From assembly GCA_013202315.1 (NCBI GenBank), contig JABMRZ010000551.1:1-14928 (forward strand): a stretch of 14,928 nt of DNA, given 5' to 3'. Source of the stretch: Candidatus Tariuqbacter arcticus. Lineage in GTDB: Bacteria; Electryoneota; Tariuqbacteria; Tariuqbacterales; Tariuqbacteraceae. Within the stretch, counting starts at the first letter, position 1. The number at the start of each line of letters is the position of its first letter. Under the pieces are notes generated by a model. It searched no databases, was not told the DNA's origin, and saw only the letters and a list, made by a program, of their open reading frames with translations. The position numbers were made by a program, and so were the translations under genes. This document shows positions 13,494 through 14,928 of the stretch, piece after piece.

Positions 13494-13827
13494 CCGTGAT
13501 GATCTCCTATGTCTACAATTTCTATTTCAGTTACAGTTTCCAAAATTAGATTTCCAAATGCATCTTTTCAAAGTTTCCAACCGGGATAAAGTGGATTCTA
13601 TGTAAGCCTTGAATATCGACAGTCCACTCTCCTTTGCGTTTTCCTATCCATTTGTGCAGTCGATGTGGGGGCAAAGTCGGTATATCTGCCATCGTGTCAA
13701 AACCGTAAAGTTCTTTTAAGACCGTGAAAAGGATTTCAGGTTTGATAGAGTCGGGAAGCGCTTTTCGAGCCGATTTTGTATCTGTACAGATTTTCTGGAT
13801 TTTCTTGTTCTTATAAGTAATATACAT
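13487..13827 (-). pseudogene. HigB-like toxin with C-terminal frameshift
   Basis: The opening frame gives 93 residues (13827 to stop at 13546) with the HigB/RelE-superfamily pattern: YKNKKIQKICTD near the start, LPPHRLHKWIGKRKGEWTVD, IQGLHRIHFIPVGNFEKMHL. It then stops early. In the next frame, starting beside that stop, LETVTEIEIVDIGDHHGW follows, which is the C-terminal strand typical of the family (TxVEIxEIxDYHG). That frame ends in a TAA overlapping the antitoxin's ATG. One extra base near 13545-13548 would restore an ordinary toxin of about 113 residues. The toxin is an mRNA endonuclease in the family. It is either inactivated, or the sequence has an error, or recoding occurs. No strong ribosome binding site is seen before 13827. 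Confidence 0.75.
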
Positions 13828-14133
13828 ATAGATTCATAAAAATTGCAAATAATTTCACCCCAGGGATGAATATATTTTAATCCGACTAAAGAAATTTTAC
13901 GCTTACATAACTCGTTCCCGCTTGATTTCATACGCAACGCAGTGGTAGGGCAGAACAGTGTTCTGTCATTTCGATATCTTGATCCATTTAAGCAATATCA
14001 GAAAGAATTACCCGGATTCGGAGAATCCGGGCTACGAAGTGTCTGGTGAGGACACCTGACACCACTTTATTTTTAAGTTTCAAGTTTCATATTTCAATGC
14101 TTTTAGCCCAAAGACTAAAGACCGAACATCCCT
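13828..14133. repeat. Intergenic stretch of three hairpin repeats
   Basis: No gene. It holds CAGAAC-AGT-GTTCTG (13951-13965), a strong 9-bp hairpin CCCGGATTC-GGA-GAATCCGGG (14011-14031), and GTGTC...GACAC with a following TGACACC (about 14039-14063). The second could end transcription from the minus-strand gene at 14134-14562. They look like a cluster of dispersed palindromic elements. Confidence 0.5.
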
Positions 14134-14562
14134 CTACAACTGATACTCCCCATCGATAATCTCAGTCAATATCCCATGCATAGCCTTCGGATGGATGAAG
14201 GCGAAATTTCGCTTATGCTCGGCGAAATAGCGAGGTTTCTGGTCGATAAGCTTTACCTTATTCTTCTTCAGCGTTTCCAGCGATTCCCCGCAATTGTCCA
14301 CATTGTAGCTGATGAGCATCACCCCTTCGCCGGACCTTTCGATGAATTTCGCCACTTCGCCGGTGCCGTCCAGGTCTTCCATTACTTCAATCGCCGTGGG
14401 CCCCACCATAAAACCGGTTACCCTGATCTTTTCCGGTTCGTCCACATAGCGGTAAGCCACTTCCCAGCCGAAGGCTTCGATGTAGTCCTGTTCCGCCTGT
14501 GCTACATCTTTGACCGCGATACATATATGGTCTACGAAGTTTGCGTTTACTTTTTCGGGCAT
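14134..14562 (-). CDS. Methylmalonyl-CoA epimerase-like VOC protein
   Basis: 142 residues, the size of methylmalonyl-CoA epimerase, which links propionyl-CoA and succinyl-CoA metabolism. Family landmarks: VDHICIAVKD (10-19), KIRVTGFMVG (45-54), IEVMED, AKFIERSGEGVMLISYNVDN (71-90), VKLIDQKPR, FAFIHPKAMHGILTEI. The metal ligands expected are a His near residue 12 (present), Gln/Glu near 59 (present), a His in the GEG-[IV]-HHIA segment, and a Glu near the end (E134, present). Here the third is replaced: GEGVMLIS has no His. Catalysis may therefore be altered or the substrate different. AAGGAG lies about 9 nt before the ATG. The gene stands alone. Confidence 0.7.
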   Translation of the reverse strand: MPEKVNANFVDHICIAVKDVAQAEQDYIEAFGWEVAYRYVDEPEKIRVTGFMVGPTAIEVMEDLDGTGEVAKFIERSGEGVMLISYNVDNCGESLETLKKNKVKLIDQKPRYFAEHKRNFAFIHPKAMHGILTEIIDGEYQL

Positions 14563-14676
14563 TTTAGGTTCTCCTTTTTAATCCGAATTTTGCAAGTAGT
14601 CTTAAGTGCTTGATAATAAGGAACATACAAAAGTTATTGTCGAAAACAATTTCCCAATCGGAGCGATAAGTAATTT

Positions 14677-14928
14677 TTATTTTATCAGAAGTAGTTTTTG
14701 TGTAAGTGTGTTTCCATTTATATTTAATCTTGCCAGGTAAACCCCGCTCGCCAAATCCGAACCATCGAAAGTAAGTTCATATGACCCAGCCGCTCTGTAA
14801 CCATCCACCAGCCGCGCAACTTCCCGCCCCTGAATATCATACACCACCAGCTTGACGAAGCTTGCAGCTTGTAGCTGATAGCTGATAGCTCTTGTGGGAT
14901 AGAAGGCATTAGGATAAGCGGGCGATAG
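14677..14928 (-). CDS. C-terminal end of secreted protein with sorting domain
   Basis: Partial; the gene continues beyond the window edge. The 83 residues start LSPAYPNAFYPTRAISYQLQ and continue AASFVKLVVYD, GREVARLVDG, AGSYELTFDGSDLASGVYLARL, TLTQKLLLIK, stop TAA. This is the type IX-secretion/FlgD-like C-terminal domain: YPNPFNP-like start, V-x-L-x-VYD, G-x-EV-x-x-LVDG, GS/GxYxxxWDG, L-[AP]-SG-[VI]-Y, K-x-x-L-[IL]-K end. It serves as a sorting or attachment signal for exported proteins. Residues 14-24 are encoded by a heptanucleotide repeat (14858-14890). Confidence 0.8.
   Translation of the reverse strand, partial: LSPAYPNAFYPTRAISYQLQAASFVKLVVYDIQGREVARLVDGYRAAGSYELTFDGSDLASGVYLARLNINGNTLTQKLLLIK
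14858..14890. repeat. Heptanucleotide tandem repeat inside a coding region
   Basis: On the plus strand the units are AGCTTGC, AGCTTGT, AGCTGAT, AGCTGAT, then AGCT. This is a short 7-bp tandem array of over four units lying inside the sorting-domain reading frame. Confidence 0.8.

Noticed and set aside
14176..14613. Plus-strand open frame of 145 residues
   Set aside because: Shadow of the epimerase-like gene, whose minus frame matches the family end to end.

Overview
The window reads as a fragment of a Gram-negative bacterial chromosome of moderate GC content, probably from an uncultured lineage in or near the FCB/candidate-phylum bacteria. Three things point there. A predicted outer-membrane barrel protein has a signal peptide and a C-terminal Phe. 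A partial secreted protein at the right edge ends in a type IX-secretion/FlgD-like C-terminal domain. The intergenic spaces are full of short palindromic repeats. The lineage cannot be fixed from the sequence alone.

Layout. 1-1780: intergenic repeat debris, an intrinsic terminator, an outer-membrane protein and a four-helix membrane protein, all on the minus strand. 2130-3644: a ClpX-type AAA+ unfoldase without the usual zinc-binding domain and with a long C-terminal extension, preceded by a good sigma70-like promoter. 3645-4170: about 525 bp without a gene, holding two hairpin terminators, an inverted-repeat element with two alternative pairings, and a promoter with sigma54-like and sigma70-like readings. 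4171-9459: a run of ten small to medium plus-strand genes, closely packed at its start and in places but with gaps of 250-310 bp, ended by a strong terminator. The first gene resembles the anti-sigma28 factor FlgM. None has a signal peptide or membrane segment, several are disordered or strongly charged, one carries degenerate 10/36-residue repeats, and two are paralogues in a duplicated two-gene module. I recognise no described system here. A FlgM-governed set of flagellum- or export-related proteins is my best guess.

9520-11100: a truncated 3-methyladenine glycosylase (tag) remnant, then a gene for an HNH-repeat/PD-(D/E)XK-type endonuclease bracketed by two copies each of two structured repeats (order A-B-gene-B-A). 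This looks like an acquired or repeat-associated island. 11115-12317: a CaiB/BaiF (family III) CoA-transferase. 12393-13827: a HigBA-like toxin-antitoxin pair, in which the antitoxin is fused to an ImmA/IrrE metallopeptidase domain and the toxin has a frameshift near its C-terminus. 14134-14562: a methylmalonyl-CoA epimerase-like VOC protein lacking one expected metal-binding His. 14677-14928: the end of a secreted protein with a sorting domain, part of which is encoded by a heptanucleotide repeat.

The most interesting part is the small-protein cluster at 4171-9459 with its structured leader, followed by the repeat-bracketed nuclease and the broken toxin.
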